Shown piece after piece: positions 1 to 10,911 of a stretch of 40,000 bases of DNA. The notes beneath the pieces are model-generated. The model worked only from the letters and a program-made list of their open reading frames with translations. It made no database searches and was not told the origin of the DNA. Source of the stretch: Strigamia acuminata (Eukaryota > Arthropoda > Chilopoda > Geophilomorpha > Linotaeniidae). Made by a program: the position numbers and the translations under genes. The stretch lies in NCBI GenBank assembly GCA_949358305.1, contig CASHSZ010000006.1:1-40000 (forward strand), given 5' to 3'. Positions within the stretch are counted from its first letter, which is position 1. Each line of letters opens with the position of its first letter.

Positions 1-500
1 GGCTTTAACCTTCGGAAGCGAGTGCACCCGCAAAATCCGCACTTTGGGAGTGACTATTCCTCGGATTCCGGCCGGACCAAACTCTTCCGGAAAATGTCCG
101 GGGGAATGCTGAGAGTGCCGATAGACGACATTCGATTTTATGTCGTGGATTTTTGTGCGGTTTGCGCCGTGTTTATTATTCGTACGAGATTTGGTATTTT
201 CGCAGGGTTGTTGTCGCGCGAGATTCATCGGGGTAAAGCGAGTTCATCAACGACCTCGCCGGTGAATGTTGCTAAAAATCTGTGCAAGTGTTGTCAAATA
301 TTGCCGTGATTCGATGGAATTTTTGTCAGACATTGGGAAATTTTTTTTGACTTGTCCAACGCGCCAGTAAATCGAGCGTCCACACGCGCCCACATGCGTG
401 AACAGTGCACTCGCCCTCCGCGCCCCGTCGGCGTAGGCGCCGGCCGTCCCCCCTTTCTCTCTCTCTCTCTCTCTTCCGCCCGGGAATCGCCCTTCCGCCC
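1..500. other. Left-edge region without a recognised gene
   Basis: Open frames exist here, but none shows a domain, a convincing start or a splice pattern. The stretch from 270 to 360 has AT-rich text that loosely resembles the palindrome that follows (gtcaaatattg, ggaatttttgtcag). A CT microsatellite lies at about 455-475. I see no gene I can support. Confidence 0.5.
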
Positions 501-645
501 GTCACCGAATTTTGTCAATATCTGATAAATTTCCACAGAATTGCAGCGACATTGTACGGGATATTTCTGCCCGATTTGACGGACTTATGTAAAACATTGT
601 TGAAATTCCGTGGAAATTTATAAAATATTGACAAAGGTTGGTGAC
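501..645. repeat. 145-bp imperfect palindrome
   Basis: The left arm (501-545) starts gtcacc and continues tttgtcaatat, ataaatttccac. The right arm (602-645) is its near-perfect reverse complement, with only a handful of mismatches over about 45 bp, around a centre of about 55 bp. It could be a MITE-like remnant or a cruciform-forming element. No coding content or clear target duplication was seen. Confidence 0.7.
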
Positions 646-654
646 CGACCCACG

Positions 655-838
655 GCGCGTTGCGGCGCGGTCGGAGCACGCGACCCAATCCCCCCCTCCC
701 CCCGTCCCCAAAAAACCACGCCCCGAGGAACCCCGAGGTTCGGTTTCCGACCGGGTCGCCTCTTGATCCGACCCGGGGCGCGTCACGGCGCGGTCGGAGG
801 ACGGCCCTCGCCCCCAAAAACCACACTCCGGGTCACGT
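655..838. repeat. Imperfect GC-rich direct repeat, two copies
   Basis: The motif cggcgcggtcgga followed by a C-rich run, cccaaaaa and ccac occurs from 655 and again from 778, about 123 bp apart. It lies just before the satellite and may be an old edge duplication. No gene was recognised. Confidence 0.5.
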
Positions 839-865
839 GGTCTCGCACCCGACTCTCTCAGTTAT

Positions 866-892
866 CCCGTTACGGCCCTTGGCCGTAACGGG
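866..892. repeat. Perfect 12-bp hairpin at the satellite edge
   Basis: cccgttacggcc, a ctt loop and ggccgtaacggg form a perfect inverted repeat. It is made of the same cgttacgg words as the satellite that begins here, so it probably marks the outer edge of the array. Confidence 0.75.
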
Positions 893-3802
893 CCGTTACG
901 GGATCGTGACGGGACCGTCGGCGGCCCGTTAACGGCCCGCACGGGCCGTGACGGGATCGTGACGGGACCGTTGGCGGCCCGTTAACGGCCCGCACGCGCC
1001 GTGACGGGACCGTGACGGGACCGTCGGCGGCCCGTTAACGGCCCGTACGACTCCATGCGGGCCGTTGACGGGCCGTTAACGGGCCGTTAACGGGCCGTTA
1101 ACGGCGTAAATCGAAAAAATCAACAACCGACAACACGTACGTGAAAACGCGTACAACATTCATAGACATTAATCTCGAATCCTGTTTTTGGTTTTACGCC
1201 GTTAACGGGCCGTTAACGGGCCGTTAACGGCCCGTTAACGGCCCGTTAACGGCCCGCGTGAGGTCGTACGGGCCGTCGGCGAGCCGAAGTCCGGGAACGA
1301 AGGCCGTGACGGGATCGTGACGGGACTGTCGGCGGCCCGTTAACGGCCCGCACGCGCCGTGACGGGACCGTGACGGGACCGTCGGCGGCCCGTTAACGGC
1401 CCGTGCGGGCCGTTGCGGGATCGTGACGGGATCGTCGACGGCCCGTTAACGGCCCGTGCGGGCCGTTGCGGGCCGTTGACGGGCCGTTGACGGGCCGTTA
1501 ACGGGCCGTTAACGGGCCGTTACGGCGTGAATCGAAAAAATCAACAACCGACAACACGTACATGAAAACGCGTACAACATTCATAGACATTAATCTCGAA
1601 TCCTGTTTTCGGTTTTGCCCCGTTAACGGGCCGTTAACGGGCCGTTAACGGGCCGTTAACGGCCCGTGCGGGCCGTTGCGGGATCGTGACGGGACCGTCG
1701 ACGGCCCGTTAACGGCCCGTGCGGGCCGTTGCGGGATCGTGACGGGACCGTCAGCGGCCCGTTAACGGCCCGTGCGGGCCGTTGCGGGATCGTGACGGGA
1801 TCGTCGACGGCCCGTTAACGGCCCGTGCGGGCCGTTGCGGGCCGTTGACGGGCCGTTGACGGGCCGTTAACGGGCCGTTAACGGGCCGTTACGGCGTGAA
1901 TCGAAAAAATCAACAACCGACAACACGTACATGAAAACGCGTACAACATTCATAGACATTAATCTCGAATCCTGTTTTTGGTTTTACGCCGTTAACGGGC
2001 CGTTAACGGGCCGTTAACGGCCCGTTAACGGCCCGCGTGAGGTCGTACGGGCCGTCGGCGAGCCGAAGTCCGGGAACGAAGGCCGTGACGGGATCGTGAC
2101 GGGACCGTCAGCGGCCCGTTAACGGCCCGTGCGGGCCGTTGCGGGATCGTGACGGGATCGTCGACGGCCCGTTAACGGCCCGTGCGGGCCGTTGCGGGCC
2201 GTTGACGGGCCGTTGACGGGCCGTTAACGGGCCGTTAACGGGCCGTTACGGCGTAAATCGAAAAAATCAACAACCGACAACACGTACGTGAAAACGCGTA
2301 CAACATTCATAGACATTAATCTCGAATCCTGTTTTCGGTTTTGCCCCGTTAACGGGCCGTTAACGGGCCGTTAACGGGCCGTTAACGGCCCGTGCGGGCC
2401 GTTGCGGGATCGTGACGGGACCGTCGACGGCCCGTTAACGGCCCGTGCGGGCCGTTGCGGGATCGTGACGGGACCGTCAGCGGCCCGTTAACGGCCCGTG
2501 CGGGCCGTTGCGGGATCGTGACGGGATCGTCGACGGCCCGTTAACGGCCCGTGCGGGCCGTTGCGGGATCGTGACGGGACCGTCAGCGGCCCGTTAACGG
2601 CCCGTGCGGGCCGTTGCGGGATCGTGACGGGATCGTCGACGGCCCGTTAACGGCCCGTGCGGGCCGTTGCGGGCCGTTGACGGGCCGTTGACGGGCCGTT
2701 AACGGGCCGTTAACGGGCCGTTACGGCGTGAATCGAAAAAATCAACAACCGACAACACGTACATGAAAACGCGTACAACATTCATAGACATTAATCTCGA
2801 ATCCTGTTTTTGGTTTTACGCCGTTAACGGGCCGTTAACGGGCCGTTAACGGCCCGTTAACGGCCCGCGTGAGGTCGTACGGGCCGTCGGCGAGCCGAAG
2901 TCCGGGAACGAAGGCCGTGACGGGATCGTGACGGGACCGTCAGCGGCCCGTTAACGGCCCGTGCGGGCCGTTGCGGGATCGTGACGGGATCGTCGACGGC
3001 CCGTTAACGGCCCGTGCGGGCCGTTGCGGGCCGTTGACGGGCCGTTGACGGGCCGTTAACGGGCCGTTAACGGGCCGTTACGGCGTAAATCGAAAAAATC
3101 AACAACCGACAACACGTACGTGAAAACGCGTACAACATTCATAGACATTAATCTCGAATCCTGTTTTCGGTTTTGCCCCGTTAACGGGCCGTTAACGGGC
3201 CGTTAACGGGCCGTTAACGGCCCGTGCGGGCCGTTGCGGGATCGTGACGGGACCGTCGACGGCCCGTTAACGGCCCGTGCGGGCCGTTGCGGGATCGTGA
3301 CGGGACCGTCAGCGGCCCGTTAACGGCCCGTGCGGGCCGTTGCGGGATCGTGACGGGATCGTCGACGGCCCGTTAACGGCCCGTGCGGGCCGTTGCGGGC
3401 CGTTGACGGGCCGTTGACGGGCCGTTAACGGGCCGTTAACGGGCCGTTACGGCGTGAATCGAAAAAATCAACAACCGACAACACGTACATGAAAACGCGT
3501 ACAACATTCATAGACATTAATCTCGAATCCTGTTTTTGGTTTTACGCCGTTAACGGGCCGTTAACGGGCCGTTAACGGCCCGTTAACGGCCCGCGTGAGG
3601 TCGTACGGGCCGTCGGCGAGCCGAAGTCCGGGAACGAAGGCCGTGACGGGATCGTGACGGGACCGTCAGCGGCCCGTTAACGGCCCGTGCGGGCCGTTGC
3701 GGGATCGTGACGGGATCGTCGACGGCCCGTTAACGGCCCGTGCGGGCCGTTGCGGGCCGTTGACGGGCCGTTGACGGGCCGTTAACGGGCCGTTAACGGG
3801 CC

Positions 3803-3807
3803 GTTAC
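3803..3807. repeat. Target-site duplication gttac, left copy
   Basis: The 5-bp gttac directly before the LTR terminus is repeated at 10912-10916 directly after the other LTR. Five base pairs is the usual target duplication of Ty1/copia integrases. Confidence 0.95.
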
Positions 3808-4353
3808 TGTAGCAGAGGAGGAGGAAATTAGCTCGGAATTACGAGCGAAAAATCGAAAACAGAGTCGGAACCCGACTCGCAGAGTGCTCGCAAATTCTCG
3901 CGCGCAGAATACTCGCGCCGAAAACGTTTCGAGCAAGATACGGCCGTGCACAAGCACTTATATGCCGTGGAATGATGCAAATAGCATATACAAATAATAA
4001 AATGATTTAATATAAACAAAATATCTTACATAGTGGTCCAAATCAGGTTGGGAAAAAGGATGGGCAAGCAACTCCGTGTGCAGCGCCATCTTGGATTCGA
4101 GAGAGAGTGAGTAGCGACACCTTGTGTCGCAATACAACATTGCAAATTAGGAAAATAGTCAAAGTAACTTCCAAAACTAACAAATGCATGGTGCCTCATG
4201 CTAAAATACATAAACAATGACTAAATGACCAAAAATATGATAAACAACTTAAAAGATCGGTAAATAAGCAATAATTGAGAAATACACCGGTAAAATGATA
4301 ATACAAGCCGAATCTGTCTTACATCGACTACAAACACGGTCCGTAGACCAACA
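3808..4353 (-). repeat. 3' LTR of copia element 1
   Basis: Read on the minus strand it begins TGTTGGTCTACGGACC, a short hairpin (GGTC, loop, GACC), and ends in CA. It contains several perfect stem-loops, such as gagtcgg-aac-ccgactc, gcgacac-ctt-gtgtcgc and cgaaa-acg-tttcg. Its length equals that of the partner LTR at 10366-10911. Confidence 0.95.
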
Positions 4354-4356
4354 AAT

Positions 4357-4365
4357 CCCCCCTTC
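4357..4365 (-). promoter_or_regulatory. Polypurine tract of element 1
   Basis: On the minus strand GAAGGGGGG followed by ATT abuts the 3' LTR. This is the usual position of the plus-strand primer for reverse transcription. Element 2 has nearly the same tract (GAAGAGGGG plus ATT). Confidence 0.85.
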
Positions 4366-4555
4366 GATGTAAATAGGTTCGGGGAAATACAGAACGGGTA
4401 CTGGAATTACAGTGTGTTACGAGAAAATATAAACAATAAAGTTCGAATCACCGAGCCGGGTACTGTCATTGAAGAACTCTACGGAAGCCCGAATATTCCC
4501 ACTGGAGCTCGATGATCCTCGATGTCGGGCAAATAAATTAGGAATGTCGATAATT
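4366..4555 (-). other. 3' untranslated region of element 1
   Basis: About 190 bp between the gag-pol stop codon and the polypurine tract. No additional frame, such as an env-like gene, is present. Confidence 0.7.
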
Positions 4556-7500
4556 TTAGAGTCGGAAGATTCGCGAGATGAGTGATCGAAGTCGTTCCGA
4601 GCCGAGCCATTTTGTAAATATATCGGCGACGTTAAGATCGCCGGGCACTTTTCTGAGCTCGAAACGTCCCGCCGAATACCACTCCCGCAGCCAATGGAAC
4701 TTAACGCGAATGTGCTTCGTCTTACTGTTCTCGACGTCATTCGCGGTGAATTGGATAGCGGCAAGTGCGTCGGAGTAGATGACGGGTCGTGGAACGCGGT
4801 CGAGTATCGAACATTCGGAGTATACATGATGCAGCCAATAAAGCTCCTTGACCGTGTCGACTAGGGCAAGAAATTCGGCCTCCATAGTCGAACAGGCGAC
4901 TGTGGTTTGCTTGCGGCAAGACCACCCAATTGGCGTGTTCCCGATATAACAAATGTATCCTCCGAAGCTGAGTGAAGTAGCGGTGTCCGATGCCCACGAC
5001 GCGTCGGTGTATGCCCACAAAAGTCCAGTCGAACATCCCGATAGTTCAATGCAGTAGTCCGCTGTGTTAGACACGTACTGCAGCACTTGAAACAAAGCCT
5101 TGATGTGAGCTTGCGTATAACAGGTGTTGAATTGTGAAAGGAATATCACCGAGTACAGGATGTCGGGGCGAGTTCGAGAGGCCAAAAATAACAGAGATCC
5201 AATAAGGGATCGATATGGGAAATCGATTAGGTTTTCTGTCGGTCCTTTTGTGAGCATGGTCCCCGGAGTGACTGGAACCTTGACGAGGTTATTAATAACG
5301 GTGCCGAACTTCTTTATGATTTTTGCGATGTACGTTCGCTGGCTGATGAATGTTTTGCCAGCGTCACGAATGAACTCAACCCCGAGTAGTTTCGTGATGG
5401 GTCCCAGATTAACAATCTGAAACTTGGTGCTAATCAGAGTGATGAGACGGTCGAGAACGGAGTCAGTTGCGTAGAATAGAACGATATCGTCCACGTAGAC
5501 TAACATTAGCGCCGAAGATCCAAACATGTACACGCAATTGCAGCCAGGAAGTTTGCGGAATCCGAGAGATCGAAGCGTTTCGTCGAGCTTTTCAAACCAC
5601 TGTCTTCCCGACTGGTGCAGACCGTAAAGGGATTTTATGAGTAGCCAGACGTTGTTCGGATTTGTACAGGTTGCCCCAGCCGGGATGCGCATGTACACCT
5701 TATGCTCGAGCTCACCGTAAAGGTAAGCGCACTTCACGTCGAGGTGCGCGTCTTTCCAACCTCGGAGAACGACGAGCAAACAAAAGAACATCCGAATGAG
5801 CACAAAGTTCACTACGGGGCTGAAAACCTCATCGTAGTCGACGCCGAGAGTTTGTCGGAAGCCTTGAGCAACAAGGCGGGCGCGGTAACGAGTAATCTTG
5901 CCAGCGGCGTCAGATTTCAACTTGAAGATCCACTTGCACCCGAGGATCGTCGTGTCTGGCGGCCTCGGTACTTCAACATAAACCTCTCGCTCTTCAAAAG
6001 TTCCGAGTTCCTCTGCGATTGCTTCTCTCCATTTCGGAGCATCGTCGAATTTCGGAATTTCGGCGAAAGATGCGGGTTCGGTTCGGCAGAGATGAGCCAC
6101 ATGTCGGCCAGGAATCGTTGGCAAAGTGTATTCAATGTTGCCAAAGAAGAAGAGCTCCGGATCGTACTCGATGTGATTAAACTGACAATATTTTTCGACG
6201 TCTTTACGGGAACGCAGTCGCACATCCGGTTCCGGGAAATAATAAACGTCGGTGTCAATTTTCCCGGGTCTCTGATCCTTTCTGAGATGCTCTTCACGTT
6301 TCCAACCAGCACACGGCGAATCTCCTCCGATATATCTCCACATAAAAGCTGTCTGTCTGGCAGTGGTTGGTAATACCTCGATACCATGAAGTGGAGCTGG
6401 AGACATGGGTCCTGCACCAAAAACTGGAATTGTGTGTTGAAGAACAGAAGTACCCATTGTTCTTCGCGTAGTCACAAATCTGCTCGGAGAGCCCGGTTGG
6501 GATAACGGGGGCGAGGTTTGCGGTGAAGTTTGAGGTGACACATGAGGAGAAGTATAGGTAGACATAGGCACAAGGGAAACTTCGTCTATATCATCAACGT
6601 CACGATCCGTGTCATCACCCAGATTACTATCGGAGCTTGGCAATCTCAAAGCACACGCCTCAAGAAGTTGTCGCTCAGGTGTCATAAATTGAGCGGATGC
6701 GGCTGAGCTCGAACTTTCTTCCAGCGGAGGCATCTCAGGCTCATCGTCTGACGACGAGTGTTCATCCTCTGAGTCCGATCCCTTTGGCCAGTCAAGATAC
6801 TGGATGTTTTCATCAAACGATACAGTCGATTGTGGGAAGTTTTGAACGTTTTCAACCGGGAATTCAAACGTAGATTGGTGATTCCCGTTGCCATTTCGAA
6901 TAGACCGGCGATACGATATCCTTTCGTCGATCCTGACATGACATGATTCGGTAATTTTATCATCCAATGGGTTCCAAATGCGATATCCTCTCGTTCCGAC
7001 TGCGTATCCGACAACATAGCCCTCCCAGGCACGCATTTGGAGCTTCTTGCGTCCCGGTGCGGTAAAATGCACCCAACATTTTGATCCTATTCGTCGTAGA
7101 TGCCGCAATGAAAGGGCTCGCTGTCGCCACAGGATATAAGGAACCTGATTGTTTAAACGAGAATGTGGAGAGCGGTTTTTAATGTAGGCGAATGTCACAG
7201 CCAATTCGGCCCACAACGCATCCGGGAGTTTGGTCTCGTTTAACACAGCTCTCACGTTTTCGGCCATTGTCCGGTTGATTCGTTCGGCCGTTCCATTCAT
7301 AGCGGGTGAATTAGGGTTGGTACGCTGACCTTCGATGCCCTTCTCTCGAAGGTAGTCGAGGAATTCATTCGACATGAACTCTCCACCACGGTCAGAACGG
7401 ATAGCCTTCACACGAGTACTTGCAACGCATTCGATACGGGTGACGAAATCCTTGAATATGCCGAAGACTTGAGATTTTTGTGCCATCGGTGTTATCCAAC

Positions 7501-9466
7501 AATATCGCGTGGCGTCGTCAATTATCGTGAATACGAAACGAGCTCCCCCAATGGATGTGGTTTCTGATGGTCCCCAGACATCCATGTGGAGAAGGTCCAG
7601 TGCTTTGGTTGAAATTGGGTTTAAATCCGGCTTGTGTGATTTACGGATTGACTTTGCAAGTCGACAGTCGTTGCATGCCAACTCCTTGGACACTTCAGCC
7701 GGTTCCATCCCGTAGACCTGATCATTGGTTGCCAGAAGACGCATTGACTTGGTGTGGAGGTGGCCAAGACGACTATGCCACAGTCCAGTTGCGTCTTTTC
7801 TTGATGCCGCAGCAGCAACCGTCTCCTTTTTAGGTGGAGAACTCGTTTTAGGGATGGATGACGTCGGGATTGACTGAATGACGTCGGAATGGGATGGGAC
7901 GGAAGGAGGGAGTTGAGCTTGGGTAGGACTTAGGTTCGATAACGGATTAGTAGGAGTTGGGGTCGGAATTTCGTTCACGACGTCCAAAGATGGCAACTCG
8001 ATACGAAAATCCGTCATGTGCTCAGTTTTTGTCTTTGACTTCTTTTTCGGTTTCGGAATTGGCTCGAAATCAACCTCAGAAGTGACCAGCATCTTGACTG
8101 GAGTTGTTGGTGCAGGCTGAAGAGTCGGCGAAACCGTTGTCGCAATAGCGGGGGTCACACAAAGTCCATCCACGTAATATAATCCAGCCTTTTCCTTCGC
8201 CCGGAGAACTGATGAGCGAATGTCGGATTGATAGACATTAACCTCCCCGTCATATATATCAATGTGGAATTTGTTTCTGTCGATTTTGCTCACGGAGACA
8301 AGATTCGCCTCAAAGTTCGGTGCAAATAAGACATTGTGTAGAGTCACAAAACAGTCACAGTTGTCAATCGAGGTCTGAAGTCGCACGTTACCACGTCCGG
8401 TTACTTTGGACTTGCCCTGTCCGAGTTCGATGTCGAATGGCGTAATTTGTTCAAAGTCCGAAAACCACGATCGAATATGAGAAATGTGGTCGGTGGCCCC
8501 GCAGTCAATGATCCACTCATTTGACTGCATAAAATGTGCAATAGGACGCTCGATGATCTGGGGACAATTGACGAAGAAATTTGCATCTCGTCGTGGCCTG
8601 GAACTGCCCCGTGGCTTGGGATCCTCCGGCTTCGACGCGTTCTTGTTACTGCGACGGCTCTTACTGCGAGAGGAGCGTTGGACTTGCGCAGCGGGTGCCT
8701 GGCGGTTCTGACCATCGCCTTTCTGATGAGGGCACTTGTTGGCGTAATGTCCGAGTTCTTGACAATTAAAACATCGAACCGTCGAAATATCACGCGGAGG
8801 TCGGGATTGATTCCGTCGAGATTGACCAGTGTTGGAAGTATGCGCCGATGCTGACTGAGAATTGTTCGTATGGATTGATTTGAGGCGCATATACTCGGAG
8901 AGAAGCTGTTCGGACACTTTATCCGGTATGAACTGGTCATCTGGCCAATGGTATATGGCAAACGATGCTTGCGAATACTCGGGCGGAAGGCGGTGTAAGT
9001 ACTGATACGAATGGTGAACATCTGAGACTGGTTCACCCACCGACTTAAGTTGGCTGGCGTGGTAATCGACGCGGGCGATGAAATCAGCCATTTCCTCGTT
9101 CGGGCCAAGTCGGAGAGCGAGGAAATCCCAGCGCATCGCGGCTTGGCGCGCGCGGGAGCTGGGAGCGTAGATCTGCGCCAACTTATCCCAAGATTGTTTA
9201 GGTGTATCGCAATTATCAAGGGCCGACTTCTTTGCCTCGGAGACAAAACAGTAAATGAGGCCGAGAGCCTTGTCTTTCTTGCGCTGATATTTGACTTTCT
9301 CCTTTTCCGATGCGGTTTTTAGGTATTCAACTTCCTCGGTTTCCGTCACGTGGTGCCACAATCCTTCTGCTTTGAGGAGCATTCGCATGCTCCTCTGCCA
9401 CGAGTCGTAATTCCCTACAGCGAGTACGGGAACTCTGCCGCTGGTCGGATCACTGACTTTTTGCAT
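4556..9466 (-). CDS. Copia Gag-Pol polyprotein, element 1 (1636 aa)
   Basis: A single intact frame. I start at the ATG at 9466 (MQKVSD); the frame is open a few codons further upstream but without an ATG. Approximate residues: a copia-type Gag domain at 15-200; a CCHC zinc knuckle (CFNCQELGHYANKC) at 232-245; a protease with DCGA at 321-324; a GAG-pre-integrase zinc finger (WHSRLGHLH, then CNDC) at 560-605; an integrase DDE triad at D629, D692 and E728 (NGTAERINR); a Ser/Pro/acidic linker at about 890-1000; a reverse transcriptase with YVDD at 1324-1327; and RNase H with TDAS at 1487, TMEAE and YSDA. The protein makes the particle, cleaves itself, copies its RNA and integrates the cDNA. No stop or frameshift is present and every catalytic motif looks intact, so the element could be autonomous. 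It is closely similar to the element 2 protein throughout pol. Confidence 0.97.
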   Translation of the reverse strand: MQKVSDPTSGRVPVLAVGNYDSWQRSMRMLLKAEGLWHHVTETEEVEYLKTASEKEKVKYQRKKDKALGLIYCFVSEAKKSALDNCDTPKQSWDKLAQIYAPSSRARQAAMRWDFLALRLGPNEEMADFIARVDYHASQLKSVGEPVSDVHHSYQYLHRLPPEYSQASFAIYHWPDDQFIPDKVSEQLLSEYMRLKSIHTNNSQSASAHTSNTGQSRRNQSRPPRDISTVRCFNCQELGHYANKCPHQKGDGQNRQAPAAQVQRSSRSKSRRSNKNASKPEDPKPRGSSRPRRDANFFVNCPQIIERPIAHFMQSNEWIIDCGATDHISHIRSWFSDFEQITPFDIELGQGKSKVTGRGNVRLQTSIDNCDCFVTLHNVLFAPNFEANLVSVSKIDRNKFHIDIYDGEVNVYQSDIRSSVLRAKEKAGLYYVDGLCVTPAIATTVSPTLQPAPTTPVKMLVTSEVDFEPIPKPKKKSKTKTEHMTDFRIELPSLDVVNEIPTPTPTNPLSNLSPTQAQLPPSVPSHSDVIQSIPTSSIPKTSSPPKKETVAAAASRKDATGLWHSRLGHLHTKSMRLLATNDQVYGMEPAEVSKELACNDCRLAKSIRKSHKPDLNPISTKALDLLHMDVWGPSETTSIGGARFVFTIIDDATRYCWITPMAQKSQVFGIFKDFVTRIECVASTRVKAIRSDRGGEFMSNEFLDYLREKGIEGQRTNPNSPAMNGTAERINRTMAENVRAVLNETKLPDALWAELAVTFAYIKNRSPHSRLNNQVPYILWRQRALSLRHLRRIGSKCWVHFTAPGRKKLQMRAWEGYVVGYAVGTRGYRIWNPLDDKITESCHVRIDERISYRRSIRNGNGNHQSTFEFPVENVQNFPQSTVSFDENIQYLDWPKGSDSEDEHSSSDDEPEMPPLEESSSSAASAQFMTPERQLLEACALRLPSSDSNLGDDTDRDVDDIDEVSLVPMSTYTSPHVSPQTSPQTSPPLSQPGSPSRFVTTRRTMGTSVLQHTIPVFGAGPMSPAPLHGIEVLPTTARQTAFMWRYIGGDSPCAGWKREEHLRKDQRPGKIDTDVYYFPEPDVRLRSRKDVEKYCQFNHIEYDPELFFFGNIEYTLPTIPGRHVAHLCRTEPASFAEIPKFDDAPKWREAIAEELGTFEEREVYVEVPRPPDTTILGCKWIFKLKSDAAGKITRYRARLVAQGFRQTLGVDYDEVFSPVVNFVLIRMFFCLLVVLRGWKDAHLDVKCAYLYGELEHKVYMRIPAGATCTNPNNVWLLIKSLYGLHQSGRQWFEKLDETLRSLGFRKLPGCNCVYMFGSSALMLVYVDDIVLFYATDSVLDRLITLISTKFQIVNLGPITKLLGVEFIRDAGKTFISQRTYIAKIIKKFGTVINNLVKVPVTPGTMLTKGPTENLIDFPYRSLIGSLLFLASRTRPDILYSVIFLSQFNTCYTQAHIKALFQVLQYVSNTADYCIELSGCSTGLLWAYTDASWASDTATSLSFGGYICYIGNTPIGWSCRKQTTVACSTMEAEFLALVDTVKELYWLHHVYSECSILDRVPRPVIYSDALAAIQFTANDVENSKTKHIRVKFHWLREWYSAGRFELRKVPGDLNVADIFTKWLGSERLRSLISRIFRL

Positions 9467-10345
9467 GATAGCAGCCAAGGCGAGACAGAACGCGAAAAAT
9501 CACAGAAGCGACGAGAGTGGTATTGGCGCACTAAATTCGGAGCACTGACGAACACGATGCACTTCACAACACACACACACCTCCCTCGTGGTTCAAAGCG
9601 GAAACCGTAAATGGGGCGATTCCTTCTGAAGAAATCAAAAAACCCCCGATAGCCAGTCTGAGAGGGTCCGACCGGTTGCCTGGAACCGCGGGAAACCTCA
9701 CTTGTACCACGACAAGCACTATCGGGGAATACAACGACGCTTGCCCGGATTCGAGCGAAGGGCGCCGAGGATACTAAATGTCCCACACCAAAATCCCCCT
9801 TAAATCTAACAATAATAATAATACGACCCTGAAAAATAAAGAAGGCGAAATGGAGATTCTGTGTGGGCTGGTCACCACACCGTCGTGTAGAAAACACGGG
9901 TTTGCTCGCTTTTCTCGAAAAAGCGGCTGAAAAGCGCATTCGACCCGAATAAATCGAGGAAAAATCCAAAAATCGTCGAAAGATAAATAAATCGACGATA
10001 CTGTAGACACACCGGGGTGAATACAGCGGGTTTTGCCCGTTTCTAGATGATAACACGCCTCGTCGGCGGTGACGAGTCGGAATCTCGGCGAAATCAGCGT
10101 TAAATCTGAAAATATAAAGATTTGCCGGAAAATTCGCGTAACCCGCGTAATTTTCGGCAAAGTTAGACAGGAGAACGTCGGTAGAACGTCGAATGAACGT
10201 CTCGAAGACGTTACGAAAACGAAAAGGACGAAAATCGGCGGAAATCGACGTCGGAATCTGAAAATAGGCAAAAATTTGCCGCGAATCGCGAAAATCGCGA
10301 ATTTCTTGGCAAAAATTAGTGGAAAGCGTGCTAACAGAGGATAGC
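9467..10345 (-). other. Leader region of element 1
   Basis: About 880 bp between the primer-binding site and the gag start. An open stretch runs through part of it and into the LTR, but it has no recognisable domain. It probably carries packaging and dimerisation signals; none can be identified by eye. Confidence 0.6.
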
Positions 10346-10363
10346 AACCATCCTCTGCTACCA
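10346..10363 (-). promoter_or_regulatory. Primer-binding site, initiator tRNA-Met, element 1
   Basis: The minus strand reads TGGTAGCAGAGGATGGTT, 2 nt inside the 5' LTR. All 18 nt are complementary to the 3' end of metazoan initiator tRNA-Met including CCA, as I know that tRNA. It primes minus-strand cDNA synthesis. Confidence 0.92.
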
Positions 10364-10365
10364 AT

Positions 10366-10911
10366 TGTAGCAGAGGAGGAGGAAATTAGCTCGGAATTAC
10401 GAGCGAAAAATCGAAAACAGAGTCGGAACCCGACTCGCAGAGTGCTCGCAAATTCTCGCGCGCAGAATACTCGCGCCGAAAACGTTTCGAGCAAGATACG
10501 GCCGTGCACAAGCACTTATATGCCGTGGAATGATGCAAATAGCATATACAAATAATAAAATGATTTAATATAAACAAAATATCTTACATAGTGGTCCAAA
10601 TCAGGTTGGGAAAAAGGATGGGCAAGCAACTCCGTGTGCAGCGCCATCTTGGATTCGAGAGAGAGTGAGTAGCGACACCTTGTGTCGCAATACAACATTG
10701 CAAATTAGGAAAATAGTCAAAGTAACTTCCAAAACTAACAAATGCATGGTGCCTCATGCTAAAATACATAAACAATGACTAAATGACCAAAAATATGATA
10801 AACAACTTAAAAGATCGGTAAATAAGCAATAATTGAGAAATACACCGGTAAAATGATAATACAAGCCGAATCTGTCTTACATCGACTACAAACACGGTCC
10901 GTAGACCAACA
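10366..10911 (-). repeat. 5' LTR of copia element 1
   Basis: 546 bp, identical by eye to 3808-4353. It should hold the element's promoter and polyadenylation signals; an AT-rich TATA-like stretch (ttaatataaac) lies near 10,570. It abuts the right gttac duplication. Confidence 0.95.

Larger units (their letters stand above)
860..3807. repeat. GC-rich higher-order satellite, left part
   Basis: The base unit is about 11 bp (ccgttaacggg). It appears in both orientations, so palindromes such as gggccgttaacggccc, centred on GTTAAC, recur. Embedded at 1104, 1525, 1894, 2251, 2726, 3083 and 3452 is a conserved AT-richer module of about 97 bp that starts gcgtraatcgaaaaaatc. From the third copy on the modules alternate between two variants: one has acatg and tttttggttttacg, the other has acgtg and ttttcggttttgcccc. 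Spacing alternates between 357 bp and 369 or 475 bp, giving a dimeric higher-order repeat of roughly 725 or 832 bp. A second marker (gcgtgaggtcgtacggg) occurs at 1256, 2035, 2867 and 3593. The array is interrupted by the copia element at 3808. Confidence 0.93.
3808..10911 (-). mobile_element. Complete Ty1/copia LTR retrotransposon (element 1), 7104 bp
   Basis: Terminal repeats of 546 bp lie at 3808-4353 and 10366-10911 and look identical by eye. Both begin TG and end CA. Inside, in minus orientation, are an initiator-tRNA-Met primer-binding site, a leader of about 880 bp, one uninterrupted gag-pol gene and a polypurine tract. A gttac duplication flanks the element. Removing it with one duplication copy restores the satellite text, and the spacing between the two modules that flank it becomes 357 bp, the array's own period. 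The insertion is therefore younger than the array. The order protease, integrase, reverse transcriptase, RNase H defines the copia superfamily. Confidence 0.97.

Noticed and set aside
860-3807. CRISPR-like appearance of regularly spaced repeats
   Set aside because: Spacers are themselves repeats, the genome is eukaryotic and there are no cas genes. It is a satellite.
5702-6373. Plus-strand frame inside the copia element 1 pol gene, and similar opposite-strand frames in element 2
   Set aside because: Antisense shadows of a well-supported coding region.
9415-10515. 366-codon minus-strand frame upstream of copia element 1 gag
   Set aside because: It overlaps the leader, primer-binding site and LTR and shows no domain; leader sequence is the simpler reading.
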